Shown here one piece after another: positions 33,240 through 35,581 of a stretch of 35,581 bases of DNA. The DNA comes from Pseudanabaena cinerea FACHB-1277 (GTDB lineage Bacteria > Cyanobacteriota > Cyanobacteriia > Pseudanabaenales > Pseudanabaenaceae). Position 1 is the stretch's first letter. Every line of letters starts with the position of its first letter. The position numbers and the translations under genes were made by a program. The stretch is taken from assembly GCF_014696345.1 (NCBI RefSeq), contig NZ_JACJPY010000043.1, positions 1 through 35,581 on the forward strand, in the 5' to 3' direction. Below the pieces are notes generated by a model. The model had not been told where the DNA came from and made no database searches. It saw only the letters and a program-made list of their open reading frames with translations.

Positions 33240-35054
33240 TTAGTTACCTGCCATTTTGAGTTTGGATTGAGAGACAAAGGGAATTAGATGCGGATCTTCC
33301 CAAACAAGTCCAATATTAGCGCCACACTCACCAGCATGATAAGCAGCTTCATGTTTTGATTGAACTGTGTTCGGTAAATCTTGAGGACAAGCGCTTAGAA
33401 TATCATTTTTATTGAAGCAATCGGGATCTAACCAAATTGCTATAGGTATGCCAGTACCTATCAATATTGGCAAGGGATTATCCTCGGTAATTGATGACAG
33501 CATCCTGTGCAGAATCAATCCTGTTGACTCTTTTTTGCGTAAGGCGATACTCAAGTCTTTGATGGTTCTCAATTTGCCATCAGTATCCATTTCAGAAACA
33601 AAACCAGTACAGGGAGATTGACATCGGATTTGTTGGAAAGCATTCCATTTTGTTGTCCATGAGTCACGCATCTGGAGTTTATAAATTTGGGGATTTAATC
33701 TTTCTGAGAGACGCAAAACCTGTTGATAGCGACAAGCAACTGGCTCTGGATATGGCTCGTACTCAGATTTTGCAATGGCTGTCCAGTGATATACCTCTTG
33801 TAATTTCAGCTTTTCGATGGGTAGAAAAATCTCTACTCGCATATTTGCGGACTGATTAGCATCGTTAATTAACTCAACACATTCTTCTAAGCAATTTTGT
33901 AAAATTTCTTCGAGTTGTGTAAAGCTGGCTTTGTTCTCAGGAGATTTTAAGAGAATCTCTTCTGGGGCTTTGATTTGAATTTGCTCTGTGGGGTTGCGGC
34001 TATCTTTGATGAGATAGGCTCTGACGTTGAAGCGATCGCTATTGTGATCGGTCTCAACACAAAATAGCAAATGGGGTGAACCTTGCTGCTGTGAAGGTTG
34101 AGGGAGCCTCTGCCCAATATTTTGTAATAGTTCGCTAACGTTGATATTTTGTTGCTCTAACCATGTGCGGATCTTCGGTATGTTTAGTCCTAGCACTTGC
34201 AGGGCAAAGTAGCCAACAAATAGGGCGATCGCTCGGTATCCATGGCGATCGGGCATATCTAAAACCTTGAGAATGGCTTCCTGTAATGTTTTTGGATAGG
34301 TTTCGTGAATATTGGAAGGTTCAAGGAGTTGATAGGCATTTTTCCAGTGGGGAGTTAGTTTGGCTTGCTCAGGCAATAGGATGTCGAATAGGGCGATCGC
34401 TTCCAAAATTGGCTTGAGTCGCTCGTAGGGAATCATGAATCCAATTTTAGTAGTTTCATCTTCATCCCTAGATACTGCCATTCCTACAACGCCACCTAGA
34501 TCTTCATCCCAGACTGGGGAGCCGCTAAATCCCTCTTGAATACCTAGACCCTCATTTTTGGTTCCCTCAAGCTGTACTCTACGAGACTCAGGTTGTGCGC
34601 CAAGAATTTCTCCATTTGCCCATCTGCCATCCGATCTATCTTCAGGAAAACCAAATACTTGAAATTGGTGATGCCAAAATTCTTGCCCTTGTTTTAGAGA
34701 AAGAAGAGAAAGAATTGTTACTGTGTCTGACACGGATTGGCTCAGTTTCAGTACCGCAATATCCTCACCACCAAAACGCCACAGTTCAGGAACAACTTCA
34801 ACTGCTAGGAAAGACTTCGGATCTGCTGGAAAAACAATTTCCATAGTTTTTCCCGTCACCTCGGTACTTGAGACATCCTCAGTTTTTTTAGTGATGCCCA
34901 AACATTGCTTTACAACGTGAGCGCAGGTAAGTATGTAGTCCAGACCTACACGAAAACCAGTACCTTTGTGTTTCTTGCTTGCCCCCAAGCATTGAGCGAT
35001 CGCAGATCTGTAAGCCTTGTCTGGATGTCTCAATATTCTTTCAGATTCAGACAT
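33240..35054 (-). CDS. Trypsin-like serine peptidase with VMAP-C-like C-terminus
   Basis: A 604-aa protein. Residues ~15-215 are a chymotrypsin-fold peptidase with the complete triad: H46 in LTCAHVV, D98 in GEDIAVLKL and S177 in GFSGSPVWD. A helical region at ~215-310 (F-V-G-Y-F-A-L-Q-V-L-G-L) may be an effector-associated domain. The rest (~325-604) has the features of the vWA-MoxR-associated protein C-terminal domain, with I-F-L-P-I-E-K-L, R-Y-Q-Q-V-L-R-L-S-E-R and G-I-P-I-A-I-W-L-D-P, then a Cys-containing segment. There is no signal peptide, so it probably acts in the cytosol. It lies 14 bases after the Trypco1-like gene and directly precedes MoxR, as in described ternary systems, where the peptidase is thought to be released for proteolysis after NTPase-gated sensing. 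That mechanism is inferred here. Confidence 0.9.
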   Translation of the reverse strand: MSESERILRHPDKAYRSAIAQCLGASKKHKGTGFRVGLDYILTCAHVVKQCLGITKKTEDVSSTEVTGKTMEIVFPADPKSFLAVEVVPELWRFGGEDIAVLKLSQSVSDTVTILSLLSLKQGQEFWHHQFQVFGFPEDRSDGRWANGEILGAQPESRRVQLEGTKNEGLGIQEGFSGSPVWDEDLGGVVGMAVSRDEDETTKIGFMIPYERLKPILEAIALFDILLPEQAKLTPHWKNAYQLLEPSNIHETYPKTLQEAILKVLDMPDRHGYRAIALFVGYFALQVLGLNIPKIRTWLEQQNINVSELLQNIGQRLPQPSQQQGSPHLLFCVETDHNSDRFNVRAYLIKDSRNPTEQIQIKAPEEILLKSPENKASFTQLEEILQNCLEECVELINDANQSANMRVEIFLPIEKLKLQEVYHWTAIAKSEYEPYPEPVACRYQQVLRLSERLNPQIYKLQMRDSWTTKWNAFQQIRCQSPCTGFVSEMDTDGKLRTIKDLSIALRKKESTGLILHRMLSSITEDNPLPILIGTGIPIAIWLDPDCFNKNDILSACPQDLPNTVQSKHEAAYHAGECGANIGLVWEDPHLIPFVSQSKLKMAGN

Positions 35055-35068
35055 TTATTGACTGCCTA

Positions 35069-35404
35069 TTATTTCCATTTTAAGGTGACTTCAAAACTGG
35101 CTTCTCCACCGACCGATGAAAAAATTACACCTGCTTCAACACTTAACGTAAAGCCAAATTTAACTTCTACCTCATCGACAGGAGTAGTTAATCCATCCCT
35201 TATTTTAGAGATTACGGCATTTGCCACTGGCTTAACCATATCTAAGGCTTTTTCAAAGCTCCCTGCCGCGCCCTCTGCGACCGCATAGACTTTATCGCCA
35301 ATGCCTACTTCTACGGTCGCGCTATCGCTAGAGGGCTTAGGTACCTCGAAGTATACTTTTGTCCCGTCTGCTAACGTAAACTCAGCGATCGCTTTCTTGT
35401 CCAT
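35069..35404 (-). CDS. Trypco1-like small protein (trypsin-co-occurring domain)
   Basis: A 111-aa protein with an N-terminal beta part (K-A-I-A-E-F-T-L-A-D-G-T-K-V-Y-F-E-V), a central helix (F-E-K-A-L-D-M-V-K-P-V-A-N-A-V-I-S-K-I) and a C-terminal beta part containing V-E-V-K-F-G-F-T-L-S-V-E-A-G and F-E-V-T-L-K-W. This matches the trypsin-co-occurring domain family 1 (CU044_2847-like) that sits next to trypsin-like peptidases in conflict operons. The start at 35404 has a TAGG-type site upstream. It is the first gene of the operon and is 14 bases from the peptidase start. Its role is thought to be a constant interaction component; no catalytic residues are seen. Confidence 0.85.
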   Translation of the reverse strand: MDKKAIAEFTLADGTKVYFEVPKPSSDSATVEVGIGDKVYAVAEGAAGSFEKALDMVKPVANAVISKIRDGLTTPVDEVEVKFGFTLSVEAGVIFSSVGGEASFEVTLKWK

Positions 35405-35438
35405 AGCGTTTGCCTACCCGATTAACTAAATAACTCGC

Positions 35439-35581
35439 TCATGTGGGTAAATAGGTGAAAGGAGGGACAAGAAGACGGCGGAGGAAGTCAAAATCAATCC
35501 AACGTAAATTGTAAGCCCACTCAAACATGGCTACATAGAGATGCAGATACTTTTTATGGATACCGCGAAATGGACGAACAA
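35439..35581 (-). CDS. C-terminal fragment of an IS1595-like transposase (partial)
   Basis: The frame is open from the right window edge to a TGA at 35439-35441, giving about 47 residues: R-P-F-R-G-I-H-K-K-Y-L-H-L-Y-V-A-M-F-E-W-A-Y-N-L, then F-L-R-R-L-L. This matches the C-terminal end of DDE transposases of the IS1595 (ISXO2-like) group, where an F-R-G-V-H-K-K-Y-L motif and a W-x-x-N segment are typical. Only the tail is in the window, so I cannot say whether the element is intact. It lies 34 bases upstream of the conflict operon and its inverted repeat is not visible, but it places a mobile element at the operon's border. The family call is by pattern. Confidence 0.75.
   Translation of the reverse strand, partial: VRPFRGIHKKYLHLYVAMFEWAYNLRWIDFDFLRRLLVPPFTYLPT

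Noticed and set aside
24874-35581. A DGR reverse transcriptase or template repeat within the window
   Set aside because: No frame shows a reverse-transcriptase active-site motif, and I found only the two copies of the variable segment. The accessory parts must lie outside, if they exist.

Overview
The window is almost certainly cyanobacterial chromosome. The HIP1 octamer GCGATCGC and its core occur throughout, inside genes and between them. The gene families (DUF1822, cyanobacterial TPR-CHAT proteins, a Ycf46-like AAA ATPase) are typical of filamentous or colonial cyanobacteria, and a Pseudanabaena-like genome is my guess rather than a demonstrated fact. No rRNA, tRNA or CRISPR array was seen.

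Left part (1-8500, + strand): two unrecognised proteins, then a AAA+ ATPase, an overlapping DegT/DnrJ/EryC1-type aminotransferase, the first large TPR-CHAT peptidase (CHAT1, 1049 aa) and a YbjN-like protein.

Middle part (8600-21500, + strand): two versions of a recurring module. Module 1 is sigma-70-like/HTH protein, DUF1822, Rpn-type PD-(D/E)XK nuclease, CHAT2. Module 2 is sigma-70-like protein, DUF1822, CHAT3. A GIY-YIG protein and a zinc-ribbon/transmembrane/SNase-like protein lie between them. The three CHAT proteins share a ~75-residue N-terminal helical domain, TPRs and an intact His/Cys CHAT dyad. All three carry a short palindromic DNA repeat inserted in frame at the same loop of the C-terminal region. 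I infer a regulated proteolytic (cell-death or stress) system; its trigger and substrate are unknown.

Housekeeping island (21600-24600, + strand): a 3-hydroxyisobutyrate-dehydrogenase-family oxidoreductase, a fatty acid desaturase and a histidine phosphatase, each with a strong hairpin in its 3' flank.

Right part (24870-35581, - strand): read from the right edge, there is the C-terminus of an IS1595-like transposase, then a tight operon: Trypco1-like small protein, trypsin-like peptidase with a VMAP-C-like region, MoxR AAA+ ATPase, and a vWA protein ending in a formylglycine-generating-enzyme (FGE)-like domain. This matches the NTPase/peptidase 'ternary' conflict systems known from bacteria. 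A DUF559 nuclease, a second stand-alone FGE-like protein, a AAA ATPase fused to a PD-(D/E)XK domain and a tyrosine recombinase broken by one in-frame stop follow.

The most striking signal is in the two FGE-like genes. Their last ~70 variable bases differ at 15 positions, every one at codon position 1 or 2 in codons ending in C or T. Identical DNA flanks this stretch on both sides. This is the signature of a diversity-generating retroelement (DGR) variable region written from AAC/AAT template codons. No reverse transcriptase or template repeat is in the window, so the mutagenic machinery would have to act from elsewhere in the genome.
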